A stretch of 64,000 bases of DNA from Sipunculus nudus (GCA_026874595.1 CM049317.1:55648118-55712117), one strand, 5' to 3'. Counted from the stretch's first letter, positions 12,125 to 24,836 are shown. Numbers and translations are program-made. Notes: generated from the sequence alone by a model not told the origin.

Positions 12125-13610
12125 AGTCTCCTTCAGATAAAATTAGCGAGACGTGATATGTTCAGTGATTTTCAAATGACGGTTGAATATAAACTACCTC
12201 CGCTATTCTGTGACAGATGATTCAGGAATCAGACATCAATTATTTATATCTAATTGTTCTGTGGGATTCATTATAGACGGACTGCTTGACGGCTCAAGGC
12301 TGCATAATGTAGCGATGCTGTTGCTATTTTTTAAAGTGTGTGCTATCCATTTCATCATATTCTTAAAAGAGGCCTTTTTTGGCGTAAAAATGCACACGCA
12401 CGCATATATATACATACATACAAGTACATACAGAGTGTGTGTCAATATAATTATAAAATGAGATTAATGATAATGAATGGTTTCATGAAAAAAGTCAAAA
12501 GATTGTTGTAACAATTTATAAGTCGGAAGGAACCATGTAAATGTCATAATGAGTATGTGGGAAAAGACAGTTAATATATAAAAGGCCCCAGTGGAATTAA
12601 CCATAATATCTAAATAACCCATCATTATATTGTCTGGCCTAAGTAGAAGGTGATTGATAGGGATTTGGTTTCCGTGTTGTAATCACCATATTTTGTTGAT
12701 AGAAGAAAGGGAAGTCGACAGCAGCATTAGTATAAAACAACACAGAAAATCACAAGTCCATCCAATCATTTGTCTCATCATACAATTCATATATACGAGG
12801 CTTGACTCGATATCATGATATATCTTGAGTCCATCTGATAGGGAGTGTTTGAGAAATGGTAGTATATGATTTATGTTGACTGTATGTCTCTAATCGATCA
12901 GAACGCACATTCTGGGAGATGTAGGTGATGGTATAAGCATTTTGTATATTCAACAGACATCCAATCAGAGACATTTTATATATTTTTTTTTGGTTGCAGG
13001 TATCCGCCTCCGTTTTTAATGCCAGCTTACATAAGTATGTATATATGCAGAACTTCATTTTGGTTTCGGACTACGTGACACCGTGACAGGACAGTAGAAC
13101 ACGCTTCCTGTCATTTTATATACTGGTGTTAACCAGGCCTGCTGACTTCTGCACCTGCGGGTCCCCCCGCCCAAAAAAAAAAAATTAAAAAAATTAGCAC
13201 AGCCTACACATATTGTAGATTCTGTTAATCACGTACACGTATTACTGCTTGAAAAAAAAATTCGTCTCTTCTGACCTGTTCAAGACAAACAGCCTTATTT
13301 TAAAGTGTTTTATTCATTTGAGTGTAGACCCTTTGCTTTTGCTGGAGCCATGCCAGTGTAAACACACATAAACACGTCTGTGAAAACCCCTTCTTATGAG
13401 AAAATTTGATTTTCTATTTAGATTTATACATTTTCAATTGAAAATATCAGACATTTCCATTTGAGTATGACAGTGCAGGGTTTTAGATTAAATGAGGCAA
13501 ATATAAGGAGACTCTGATAAAGACGTCAAAGACGGATGAAGAAAGAGAGCCGATTTTCACAGAGAAGGTCTTTTTTTTTAAATTTCTACGCCCAAACAGA
13601 TTTTACACCT
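12125..13610 (+). repeat. Segmental duplication, copy A
   Basis: Ordered blocks here match blocks at 14320-16960: 12150-12385 with 14338-14575 (around ACGTGATATGTT and CAATTATTTAT), 12460-12770 with 15815-16135 (around TTGATAGG and ATTTG), 12795-12840 with 16215-16262 (GACTCGAT), and 13335-13610 with 16640-16960 (GATGAGAAAAT-like and AAATGAGGC). Copy A is interrupted by an inverted-repeat arm at 12975-13095. No conserved ORF spans the copies. Confidence 0.6.
12975..13095 (-). repeat. Right arm of the inverted-repeat pair
   Basis: Reverse complement of the block at 11405-11525. It sits inside duplication copy A and is missing from copy B, so it probably inserted after the duplication. Confidence 0.5.
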
Positions 13611-14319
13611 GAGTAAACTCTAAAATTTAGTGGATTATTTCTGGATATTCTCTTCCGCAGATCGTCGGCATAATTAACAAAATTAGTTCAGAAATGTTTG
13701 CGTAATTTGCAAACATTCAGACAATACAACAAACTAACAGGAAAATATAATACCTCACCATTTCACTTTTTTTAAAATCTTTACATAGTAAATTTTAATT
13801 GCATAAATTATATAAAAACAACTTTGTCTACAAATAAAAGAGTTTTTATTTTATTCGTTCCATTTGTAAAACGCTTGTACTTATTAGTTATGAAATCAAA
13901 AACACGTTCACCCTTCGTGCAACATTAAAACACTGTTTCTTCACAACTAAATTAATGAACATTTGCAGACGTACATGTGTTCTATTCAAAAGCCTCGACA
14001 CCCTATCGTGGCTATCATTAACGTTATATTGATCGCGAAAAGAATCCTCATTTAAATAATTACAGATTTGTTCATAGTTCATATTAAAAGGCATAAAATA
14101 TAGCACAGTTTCCTATATAACAGTCTATGGATTGTCTTTTTTTTTAATTTATATAAAATGAGTAAATTCTTTTATCGGTTTATTTTTACCTTTCTTGCAA
14201 TTGTGTTATAAAACCTTTTTATTCATCTAAAATAATTCATTCTTGTTGAAATTTTGTTGAATTTTGTAAAATTGTTTGACATACGTTCATGTAATATCAA
14301 GTTAGAATAATGAAGACGT
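13611..14319. other. Unassigned AT-rich spacer between the duplicated segments
   Basis: No supported exon. The minus-strand open frame at 13888-14106 has no recognisable domain. Confidence 0.4.
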
Positions 14320-14631
14320 TTCTTTAACTGAAACTACCGAAACGTGATATGTTTAGTAATTTTCAAATGACAGTTTGAGAAGAGCATTATCTGCGCTCTC
14401 CTGTGACGGATGATTCGGGGCCCAGTCATCAATTATTTATCTCTAATTGTCTCGTGGGGTTCATTACTGACGGGCTCATGGATACAAAACCTGACGACGC
14501 AGCAGTTTATTTTTTAACTACTAGAGTGTTCCATTCTTTTTATCTTATTTAAAAAGATGGTTTCTTTCCAAACATTAAATCAAACAGATGTCATTTCATC
14601 GCACACACTAATTAATTCACACACGTACACT

Positions 14632-14695
<64 letters not shown>

Positions 14696-16960
14696 TGAAA
14701 TGAATATCTCAATATAATTAATATAGGATTGGTTTTTTTTCTAGACCACGGTTTAACTGCTTACTTTCCGATTTGACTCTCCAAATTCGGCAGACGTATC
14801 AGTGATGTGCTCTTCTAGGACAAGTTTGTTTCATCCTGCGGGAGTATGCCCTATTAAGCTTAATATTTAATAATTATAATATTTCCCTATTAGGTGCCAC
14901 TATTTCTTTTGGGGCTTCCACACGGGAACAAAGGAACGGTCCTATGTCATAATGGTTTATAAGAAAATATATATTGTAGTGATTCTTATTACCTCTAAAA
15001 TGAAACGGACAATTTATGTCTTTACCCATACCCTCTACAATTGTTCAGCAAAACTTTTTTTCACCTGTCACGCTTTTTCAGGAGACGACCTGTAATCCCC
15101 ACTGAACCCCATTTCCATTAGATCGCCTGTTAAGGAATTTTACTCTGTCAAAAGGAAGTAAAGATTTTAAATTTTAAACAGTTTTTTTAATGAAGCCCCC
15201 CCCCCCCGGGGTGGCACACACTTCTTAGGGTCCTCAATCTCTTGGAGACTTTGATACCCCCGCCAGAATCTACTAATCAGTCGTTCGTTCATTTGTTCAC
15301 GTTTCATGTAAAACATTGCCATGGTTCAGAAACACGGGTTCACCTGGCGAGTGGCAGCACAACTGCATACGAATGGGTGGCTTCTACTCGGGGACAAAGG
15401 TATAGCCCCTTTATTATTATTCTTTTGTGGAACTGTGATTATGGCACTAAAGAAAATAATATATGATGGTGAAGAAATGGATTACGGATGCAGTTTTACT
15501 TTACCCCTCTACAAATTTTCAGCAAAAATCTGTATATTACATTTTGCATAATTTGCTGAAAGACAATGCAACGAACCAAAGCTGAGGTGGTTTCTTTGCT
15601 GAATGCTTTCTGGAATAGAATAATTTTTCTTTCTATGTTGACATTTTGGGGGAGTTCCTGGAGAATTCTGGCAGAAGTAATCTTTATATCATATAAGTGT
15701 AACACATGACAAAAGTTCCTGCAAAAAGCTTAGGAGTAAATATGCGTCGTTTACTTCCTATCAGCTCATTTATAAATATGCATCAGATAGAGACATTGAT
15801 TTTCCACGGGAGCAGCTAGTACATTATAATGATGAGTGATTTCACGAAGCAATTGAGAGCCCCGCCAGAATACTATGGTAAATATTGTATCACAGGCTAG
15901 TGGGTAATACGTAGATTAAATAAAAAGAATGGGAACAAAAAAATTTGTATTAAAAAAGGCTTCCCAAAAGGAAATACCATGATTACTAAATAATCCGTTA
16001 TTACATTGTATCACGCAAGTGGAGGGTAATTGATAGGCATTTGATTTATTTTGGCACTAAATAAAGGAGAGAAAATCGACGACATTATTATAAATGGTAA
16101 ACGCGGGAATATGAAAGCCCAGTCAATCTTATAGTCTCTGCAATTTTATAAATAATAAATAAAAGTAATATGTTATAAGAATTAAATAAATAATTTATCG
16201 TTATTTTATGCATGTATGCTACATATTGTCGACTCGATTTCGCGGTGTCCATCAGGGTGAATAGTTGTTGTGCAGAGCTCCACTGATCTTTGTAAATTTC
16301 TTAAATCGAATCTTAAAACAACATCTTCAGATAAGATACTTTATGAACACATTTTGACATGCAAGCGAGGGCATAAAGATTTGACCTTGTATTTACGAAA
16401 AGGTGTCAGATCTCCGGTTTACTCAGACTCTAAAAATTTACAAAACGAAACCACCAGAACCGTTCATGCAGTTTGCCTCGGATTAATCATAATTACTTTT
16501 TGTACAATCTATTTAAAAAATGATTTAAATTAAACAGACCGACATTGTAGTACTACAATACATTAGTCGTCTGAACAGACCTTTTCTATGACCATCTAGG
16601 GCACCAATATATTTCGAGTCGTGTGTATATTGGAACGTGGGACGTTTGCTTATGCTGGAACATAAATTGTCCATTTTAACACACATAATCAAAACTTTGT
16701 AAACCCCATCCGATGAGAAAATTATTTTTTTCCTTTGAACGTAATCCCGAAGGCATTGATCATTTTAGCATTGACTTTCAATAAAGCAAGCTAACGTGGG
16801 ATTTTAAATTAAATGAGGCGTATATAAAGAAGCAGGCTTTACTGGAGACGTCCCAGAGGTATTCCCCATGATTAAACGTAGGGGCAAAGCAAGTTTTCTC
16901 AGCGCGTTTTTTTTTAAGTTTCCAGGCGAAAGCAGGGTTAACGACCCTTGCGTCTTTTGG
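14320..16960 (+). repeat. Segmental duplication, copy B
   Basis: Second copy of the segment at 12125-13610, in the same orientation and diverged. It is longer mainly because of about 1.1 kb of extra sequence at roughly 14735-15810 and an expanded TA microsatellite at 14635-14692. The open frame at 16270-16533 lies in a part without a clear counterpart in copy A, and I do not support it as a gene. Confidence 0.6.
14635..14692. repeat. (AT)n microsatellite
   Basis: Pure AT repeat inside duplication copy B. Copy A has only a short CATATATATACATACATAC-type stretch at the matching place (about 12400-12425), so the expansion is specific to copy B. Confidence 0.95.
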
Positions 16961-17284
16961 GAAATCGGTCCAGTTTTGTCTCCCTAAATCGATTCTTGAT
17001 GAGAACTTTAGAAGAAACACGAATTTTCAAGAATGAAGAAAATTGGAAAATACAAGGATTTTCCGTCTTTAAGGGACATTTTTTTATTTTGCCTTAATGC
17101 CGAGTTTCGTCATGTTATCACTGAGAGAAACTTAACCCTACATTAGGGTTTAAAGAAACTGCATTTGATTCGGTTTTTTCTTGTGGAAAATAAAGTTCAA
17201 TTTCAAAGTAACGGGGCGGACGATGGACCTAACAATTTCTGCCGACAATACATTTTGGCCCGAATTGTGCTGGCCTGTTGATCA
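16961..17284. other. Unassigned spacer
   Basis: No supported feature; some A/T runs. Confidence 0.4.
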
Positions 17285-17620
17285 GAATCTCTTCCGATTT
17301 TAATCTCTTGATTCAAGGATCTGTATCTTTTGAGACAAGCATATGTATCTCTTTAGACAAACAAATGTATCTCTAAAGACAAGGATCTGTTTCACTTGAG
17401 ACAAGAATCTGTAACCCTAAAGACATATGATGATCTGTATCTCTAGAGACAAGTTTTATTTTAAATCTCTTGAGAAAAAACAAATGTATCTCTTACGACC
17501 AGGATCTGTATATCTTGCAGCAATGCGCTGCAAGTTTTGGGACATTATTTTTCAGGGCAATGAGAAAAACTTCTCTGCACAAGAACGTGTGTCTTTGGAT
17601 CTACATCTCCTGAGACAAAT
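17285..17620 (+). repeat. Degenerate short tandem repeat, about 26-30 bp unit
   Basis: Roughly ten imperfect units of the form GATCTGTATCTCTTGAGACA follow one another. The last clear unit, TGGATCTACATCTCCTGAGACA, ends at about 17618. Variation between units is high. Confidence 0.7.
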
Positions 17621-17665
17621 AATATTAATAATAATAATAATAATGATAATAATAATGATAATAAT
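17619..17665. repeat. (AAT)n microsatellite
   Basis: AAT trinucleotides with occasional GAT interruptions, directly after the degenerate tandem repeat. Confidence 0.9.
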
Positions 17666-17924
17666 CCCTTCTGGACCAGCCCTTGACCTATGACCGTCCG
17701 ACTGCTTTCCCTCTCATACGCTGAATCCTCAGTCTGCACTGACTAATTCACATCCTTATCTCTGGTCTCTAAGTTTATGACATTATCTACATCCTTTGAT
17801 CATTCGAGTATCCATGCATCTGCTGGTGAGGATATCCACTGACTTCTAGACTCATTCATGTTCGTCTTTGAAACCGCTACATCGGGCATCTCACTGACCT
17901 GTGTATGGGCTCATATACGTTCAA

Positions 17925-18845
17925 AAAAGCAAATTTCTTGAAATTAAATGATGACAAATCTGATTTTATAATTATTGGATTAATACATATTGTGTCTATC
18001 ATACATGAACCATCAATTGTTATTGGACAGGATACAAATACTCAAAGTGTAAATGTTACAAGTTTGGGTTTTTTGGTTTGACCTTTATATGGAAGGAAAA
18101 GCTCACATAAAAAATATGTGCAAGAGTGCCTTTTTTGCATTAAAGAAAATCTCCAATATAAGAATGAATATTGATGTGACAACTGCAAACATTTTGGTGC
18201 AAGCTTTAGTTATGTCTAATCTAAACTACTGAAATAGTTTATTGCTGGGTGTAACTAAGTCTGATTAACACAGATTACAACGTCTATGGAACATAGCTTG
18301 CCGTGTGATTTTCCGTTTGAAAAAGTTGTGACCGAATTAGTCGTTACATGAAGAAACTGCATTGGCTTATAATTAAGGAAAGAATTTGATTTAAAGTGCT
18401 AACTATTATTTTACAGTGTGTCAAAAGTTCTGCCCCAGAATTGTTTAAACAACTTATTGATCAGAACCATGGTGGCTCAAACCTTCGCTCCAGTAGAAAT
18501 GGAAATGTGCCTGTTGTGGGAAGCAGACTGGTTATGACATCAAATTGTTCAAAGTAGCTGGTCCTAGGTTATGAAATAAGTTGCCATACGACTCAATGGA
18601 TACCTTTATGAAAAAACTAAGAACACTTCTCCTCACTTGGTCAAATGGCTGATTTTATGTGCATGTTATTATCCAGTCTTTTGTTTTTATGCTCTTAATA
18701 TCAGTCATTTCTAATATTTCTGTAATGTTTGTGGGAGTTTTTATACGATTAGTTTTATATGTATAGATTGTTAAGCGCCTTAGGGAAGTTTCTGATACTG
18801 TGAAAGTTGCGTCATATAAATAAATATTTGTATTTGTATATTTGC
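17925..18845 (+). mobile_element. LINE (non-LTR retrotransposon) 3' relic
   Basis: Translating short stretches in shifting frames gives the order expected after the catalytic core of a CR1/L2-type reverse transcriptase: an ANFLKLNDDKSDF stretch near 17927, a HKKYVQECLFCIKENL-like stretch near 18100, then a NLRSSRNGN-type segment near 18480. Several stops and frameshifts show it is dead. It ends in an AATATTTGTATTTGTATA tail near 18840, typical of this kind of LINE, and abuts the minisatellite array. The 5' two thirds, including endonuclease and catalytic motifs, are absent. Confidence 0.7.
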
Positions 18846-18849
18846 TCAG

Positions 18850-21800
18850 AAAACGATCTGCAGTTATAAGGGAGACTGCCTAGATGTTAGGCCAAGAGTG
18901 CACACCAGGAAACCGCCTAGACTTTACGTCAAGAGCGGCCAAGTAAGTCAATCGGAAGACCATGTACATGTAAAGTCATGTGTGTGAACAGGAAAATTGT
19001 AGACGTTAAGGCGAGTGCCTACCGTGTACACGTTACGGCAATTGTGTGAAAGGGAGACCGTGTAGACGTAAAGAAAGAGTGCCTAACGGGAGACCGTGTA
19101 GATGTTAAGAAAGAGTGCCAACTGAGAGACCGTGTAGATGTTAAGAAAGAGTGCCAACCGAGAGACCGTGTAGATGTTAAGAAAGAGTGCCTAACGGGAG
19201 ATCGTGTAGATGTTAAGAAAGAGTGCCAACCGAGAGACCGTGTAGATGTTAAGAAAGAGTGCCTAACGATAGACCGTGTATATGTTAAGAAAGAGTGCCA
19301 ACTGAGAGACCGTGTAGATGTTAAGAAAGAGTGCCTAACGGGAGACCGTGTAGATGTTAAGAATGAGTGCCAACCGAGAGACCGTGTAGATGTTAAGAAA
19401 GAGTGCCAACCGAGAGACCGTGTAGATGTTAAGAAAGAGTGCCTAACGGGAGACCGTGTAGATGTTAAGAAAGAGTGCCAACCGGGAGACCGTGTAGATG
19501 TTAAGAAAGAGTGCCAACCGGGAAACCGTGTAGATGTTAAGAAAGAGTGCCAACCGAGAGACCGTGTAGATGTTAAGAAAGAGTGCCAACCGGGAGACCG
19601 TGTAGATGTTAAGAAAGAGTGCCAACCGGGAAACCGTGTAGATGTTAAGAAAGAGTGCCAACCGAGAGACCGTGTAGATGTTAAGAAAGAGTGCCAACCG
19701 GGAGACCGTGTAGATGTTAAGAAAGAGTGCCAACCGGGAGACCGTGTAGATGTTAAGAAAGAGTGCCAACCGGGAGACCGTGTAGATGTTAAGAAAGAGT
19801 GCCAACCGGGAGACCGTGTAGATGTTAAGAAAGAGTGCCAACCGAGAGACCGTGTAGATGTTAAGAAAGAGTGCCAACCGATAGACCGTGTAGATGTTAA
19901 GAAAGAGTGCCTAACGGGAGACCGTGTAGATGTTAAGAAAGAGTGCCAACCGGGAGACCGTGTAGATGTTAAGAAAGAGTGCCAACTGGGAGACCGTGTA
20001 GATGTTAAGAAAGAGTGTCAACCGAGAGACCGTGTAGATGTTAAGAAAGAGTGCCAACCGAGAGACCGTGTAGATGTTAAGAAAGAGTGCCAACCGAGAG
20101 ACCGTGTAGATGTTAAGAAAGAGTGCCAACCGAGAGACCGTGTAGATGTAAAGAAAGAGTGCCAACCTAGCGACCGTGTAGATGTTTAGTCAAGAGGGCC
20201 AACCGGGGCAGCCCGTGTAGATGTTAAGAAAGAGTGCCTAACGGGAGACCGTGTAGATGTTAAGAAAGAGTGCCAGCCGGGAGACCGTGTAGATGTTAAG
20301 AAAGAGTGCCAACCGGGAGACCGTGTAGATGTTAAGAAAGAGTGCCAACCGAGAGACCGTGTAGATGTTAAGAAAGAGTGCCAACCGAGAGACCGTGTAG
20401 ATGTTAAGAAAGAGTGCCAACCGAGAGACCGTGTAGATGTTAAGAAATAGTGCCAACCGAGAGACCGTGTAGATGTAAAGAAAGAGTGCCAACCTAGCGA
20501 CCGTGTAGATGTTTAGTCAAGAGGGCCAACCGGGGAAGCCCGTGTAGATGTTAAGAAAGAGTGCCTAACGGGAGACCGTGTAGATGTTAAGAAAGAGTGC
20601 CAACCGGGAGACCGTGTAGACGTTAAGAAAGAGTGCCAACCGGGAGACCGTGTAGATGTTAAGAAAGAGTGCCAACTGAGAGACCGTGTAGATGTTAAGA
20701 AAGAGTGCCAACCGGGAGACCGTGTAGATGTTAAGAAAGAGTGCCAACCGAGAGACCGTGTAGATGATAAGAAAGAGTGCCAACCGGGAGACCGTGTAGA
20801 TGTTAAGAAAGAGTGCCAACTGACAGACCGTGTAGATGTTAAGAAAGAGTGCCTAACGGGAGACCGTGTAGATGTTAAGAAAGAGTGCCAACTGAGAGAC
20901 CGTGTAGATGTTAAGAAAGAGTGCCAACCGAGAGACCATGTAGATGTTAAGAAAGAGTGTCAACCGAGAGACCGTGTAGATGTTAAGAAAGAGTGCCAAC
21001 CTAGCGACCGTGTAGATGTTTAGTCAAGAGGGCCAACCGGGGAAGCCCGTGTAGATGTTAAGAAAGAGTGCCAGCCGGGAGACCGTGTAGATGTTAAGAA
21101 AGAGTGCCAACCGAGAGACCGTGTAGATGTTAAGACAGAGTGCCAACCGAGAGACCGTGTAGATGTTAAGAAAGAGTGCCAACCGAGAGACCGTGTAGAT
21201 GTTAAGAAAGAGTGCCAACCGGGAGACCGTGTAGATGTTAAGAAAGAGTGCCAACTGACAGACCGTGTAGATGTTAAGAAAGAGTGCCTAACGGGAGACC
21301 GTGTAGATGTTAAGAAAGAGTGCCAACTGAGAGACCGTGTAGATGTTAAGAAAGAGTGCCAACCGAGAGACCATGTAGATGTTAAGAAAGAGTGCCAACC
21401 GAGAGACCGTGTAGATGTTAAGAAAGAGTGCCAACCGAGAGACCGTGTAGATGTTAAGAAAGAGTGCCAACCTAGCGACCGTGTAGATGTTTAGTCAAGA
21501 GGGCCAACCGGGGAAGCCCGTGTAGATGTTAAGAAAGAGTGCCAGCCGGGAGACCGTGTAGATGTTAAGAAAGAGTGCCAACCGAGAGACCGTGTAGATG
21601 TTAAGACAGAGTGCCAACCGAGAGACCGTGTAGATGTTAAGAAAGAGTGCCAACCGAGAGACCGTGTAGATGTTAAGAAAGAGTGCCAACCGAGAGACCG
21701 TGTAGATGTTTAGTCAAGAGGGCCAACCGGGGAAGCCCGTGTAGATGTTAAGAAAGAGTGCCAACCGGGAGACAGTGTAGATGTTAAGAAAGAGTGCCAA

Positions 21801-22765
21801 CCGAGAGACCGTGTAGATGTTAAGAAAGAGTGCCTAACGGGAGACCGTGTAGAAGTTAAGAAAGAGTGCCAACCGAGAGACCGTGTAGATGTTAAGAAAG
21901 AGTGCCAACCGAGAGACCGTGTAGATGTTAAGAAAGAGTGCCAACCGAGAGACCGTGTAGATGTTAAGAAAGAGAGCCTAACGGGAGACCGTGTAGATGT
22001 TAAGAAAGAGTGCCAACCGGGAGACCGTGTAGATGTTAAGAAAGAGTGCCAACCGGGAGACCGTGTAGATGTTAAGAAAGAGTGCCAACCGGGAGACCGT
22101 GTAGATGTTACGTCAAGTGTGTGAACCGAAGACCGTGTAGACGTTAAGGCTAAATTGCCAACCAGGAGACCATGAAGACTTTAATTCAAGTGTTTGAATC
22201 AGAGACCGTGTTGACGTTAAGAAAGAGTGCCAACCTAGCGACCGTGTAGATGTTTAGTCAAGAGGGCCAACCGGGGAAACACGTGTAGATGTTAAGAAAG
22301 AGTGCAAACCGGGAGACCGTGTAGATTTAAAGTTAAGTGTGTGAACCGGAGGCCGTGTAGCCAAAAAGTACCAACCAGGACACTGTGTTGATGTTAAGTC
22401 AAGAGTACCAAACCGGGACACTTTGTTGATGTTAGGTCAAGTGTGTGTCATTAGACAGACCGTGTAGACGTCGAGTCAAGAGTGGCAACCGGCAGACCGT
22501 GTAGACGTTAAGTCAAGAGTGGCTACCGACAGACCGTGTAGATGTTAAATCAAGAGTGAACAGAAGACCGTGGAACTATAGGCCTAGCTTGCGAATCGGA
22601 GACACTGTAGAAATTAAGTCGAGAGCCCGTGTAGCTGTTAAGTCAAGAGTGCGAACAAAAGACCATGTAGATGTTAGGCCGTGTTAACCAGGGGACCGTG
22701 TAGATGTTAAGTCAAGAATGCGAAAAGAGACCGTGTTGACCTTAGACCAAGAGTACGAACAGGGT
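18850..22765 (+). repeat. 36-bp minisatellite array with higher-order repeats
   Basis: About 3.9 kb of units close to ACCGTGTAGATGTTAAGAAA followed by GAGTGCCAACCGGGAG (36 bp). The core at about 19070-22110 is homogeneous; both edges are strongly diverged. A distinct 39-bp variant (with GTTTAGTCAAGAGGG and a GGGGAAGCC end) begins at about 20173, 20500, 21007, 21478 and 21697, giving gaps of 327, 507, 471 and 219 bp, all n x 36 + 3. Because 36 and 39 are multiples of three, long minus-strand frames with a 12-residue period appear, but these are by-products. There are no distinct spacers, so it is not a CRISPR array. Confidence 0.97.
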
Positions 22766-23047
22766 GATCCTTGTTACAGGTGCTCTTTTTATTGTGTGAC
22801 ACGGGCGCAACTCGTGTTGTGACACCCTCGCCGGGCCGTTTGTTACATTCGCAGTTTAATCCGTACTCTCTTTGTCATGCTAGCCGTGGGTTTTCTCGCC
22901 TGGTCGTGAGTCACGTGTGAACCCTGGTATGTAGAGACACACACAGCGATGTTCTTCAAGATGATTCCTGTAGCGCGTGTTTACTGTGTTGTGTAAGATC
23001 TTTTAGACTGTTCGAGAATTGAAAAATTTTCGGCTTGGGGTGAAGAG

Positions 23048-23057
23048 TATATAAAGG
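23048..23057 (+). promoter_or_regulatory. LTR TATA box
   Basis: TATATAAAGG in the middle of the LTR. The same place carries TATAAATA in the 37 kb copy and TATAAAT in the 50.7 kb copy, so it is the family's core promoter. Confidence 0.7.
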
Positions 23058-23432
23058 GGCTGTGTTTTAGAGCCGAGAGAGAGAGAGAGAGCATAAAAGA
23101 TTTCCAGCGGACGCAGAAGCGTGTGTGTCGGTTTCTGGGACCTAATCCGACAAGTGCGGCAATTGTAGACTTTCTTCAGACGTTCTCCTGGATTTAATGA
23201 CATGTCTTGTTTGTACTTCAGTTTACTTTCTGGATTGTTACAAGAGCTTTACACTGGACTGTAATTCTCCCAGAGTATACATTTAAAGAACTTATCGTTG
23301 TGACGGTGGTGGTATCCAGGTACTGTGCACTTTGTGTATTTTACTGTATGATTATACTGATGTGTTGTTATACCGCTGTTATACTGTTAAATTGTATTGA
23401 TTTAGTATATTGTAGTGTTAGGTTGTTTTAAG

Positions 23433-23438
23433 AATAAA
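23433..23438 (+). terminator. LTR polyadenylation signal
   Basis: AATAAA about 380 bp after the TATA box, conserved in the 59 kb copy (reverse complement near 59519). It would mark the end of R. Confidence 0.6.
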
Positions 23439-24071
23439 TCACAGATATTTGTTAACAAAAAACCACTGACTTCTTTATTCATTCCCCTAGAAATTTCACG
23501 CTGCCTAGTGTTACAGAATCTGATATTTTTATCTCCATTCCAAAATGTTTTGTTCATCACGCATACGTGATCTGTTTATATTAGGTTCCGTAACAACATT
23601 TTCTTGATGAAATAAAGGTCAATTTTCAAGGTGTTACGACCCATAATGTAATAACTGGCCCATAATGTAATAACGGCCCATATTGTAATAAAAACGACCC
23701 ATAATGTAATAATAGCCCATAATGTAATAAAAACGGCCCATATTGTAATAACTATACCCTGCCCATATTGTAATAAAATCGCAAGTGGGTAAAACGGCCC
23801 ATATTGTAATAAAATCGAAGGTGGGTAAAACGGCCAATAATTTTATAAATCAAAGTTCATGCAAATTAACTTAGACAATTCAAATATTGACTTCTCGTGA
23901 CACGAATGTGTAAGTGAACATACAAGTATTAAAAACCACTGGATTACATAATGACTATTTGTTTAATACGGTGACCAAGCTAATATGAGCGAAATATGGC
24001 CATGATTCATGATTATCCTTTTGTTGAATCAGTGTTTAAAAAGGGTGATAAAGTATTTAAACAAGATAATA

Positions 24072-24091
24072 CATATATGTATGTATATATA

Positions 24092-24138
<47 letters not shown>
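24072..24138. repeat. (TA)n microsatellite
   Basis: Imperfect TA run inside the inverted-arm element. Confidence 0.9.
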
Positions 24139-24592
24139 CGCCAAAATGTCAATAATTTGTCAATTTTAACAGATAAAATATACAAAACTCTCATTATCGA
24201 TACATTTTAATGTATTTTAATTCTTTTTAAAATATAAATGAAAGTTTAAATTTCAGTGCGTTTTGCTCAATGTATCATAGAGAATATTTTATATGATCTC
24301 TCGAAACCTCCCGAGATTTGGAAATTATAAATGGAGGTGCTGCTGCAATTTTTTGGTGCCTATATATGTATTGGTTAAGATGTCTTAGGTTAACATGTAT
24401 AACACGTCGCATAGATTAAGAGCTTTCAACGCACGTATTTGAAGTTAAAACCTGGATGCGTCATTCGTGCGATTCAAGAGTTTACAATTTAATTTTTAAA
24501 AATAATTAGCCCAAACAACAAAACAACAATTTGAAAATGCCGGTTTCAATGTTCTAGAGGTAGAGCATATAGGGCGCAGAGCGGGGAGATTC

Positions 24593-24690
24593 AGGGGCGT
24601 AACCAGGTTTGAGGGAGGGCAGGCGGCCATGATTAGTGGCGGATCTAGAAATTCGAAAGTTGTGGAGGGGGGGGGGGGGAGGGGGCGCTA
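24593..24690. repeat. CAGGGGCG-type MITE end fragments with G-run
   Basis: CAGGGGCGTAACCAGG near 24593 and AGTGGCGGATCTAG near 24635 resemble hAT-type terminal sequences, followed by a run of mostly G at about 24665-24685. They appear as two neighbouring fragments without a matching second end. The G-run could form a quadruplex. Confidence 0.35.
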
Positions 24691-24720
24691 TTTTGCATAC
24701 ATGGGTACTATAAAAACTGT

Positions 24721-24732
24721 TATATATACGTG

Positions 24733-24779
<47 letters not shown>

Positions 24780-24836
24780 ATTATTAAAAAAATAATAATA
24801 ATAATTATTATTATTATATTATTATTATTATTATAC
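24721..24836. repeat. Compound (TA)n / (ATT)n microsatellite
   Basis: TA repeats pass into ATT and AAT runs that are partly self-complementary. Confidence 0.9.

Larger units (their letters stand above)
22772..23595 (+). mobile_element. Solo LTR of the TGTTAC family, full length
   Basis: An 824-bp LTR starting TGTTACAGG and ending CCGTAACA. It matches, at similar length, the reverse complement of 59357-60177, and in parts 33365-33673, 37408-37775, 40823-40953 and 50682-51597. It contains a TATATAAAGG box and an AATAAA signal in the right order for U3-R-U5. No internal region follows. No target-site duplication is visible (TCCT before, ACAT after), so it may be a product of recombination between copies or have decayed flanks. 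The open frame at 23207-23431 is within the LTR and recurs in the 59 kb copy only because the LTR is repeated. Confidence 0.88.

Noticed and set aside
19443-21689. Long minus-strand frames with a 12-residue period
   Set aside because: They arise because the 36-bp unit is a multiple of three and lacks stops in that frame; breaks follow the 39-bp variant, and there are no gene signals.
19070-22110. CRISPR-like array
   Set aside because: Units are contiguous with no unique spacers and the DNA is clearly eukaryotic.
23207-23431. Hydrophobic membrane-like ORF (also seen at 59598-59813 on the other strand)
   Set aside because: Both lie inside copies of the same LTR, so the resemblance is due to the repeat, not to a gene.
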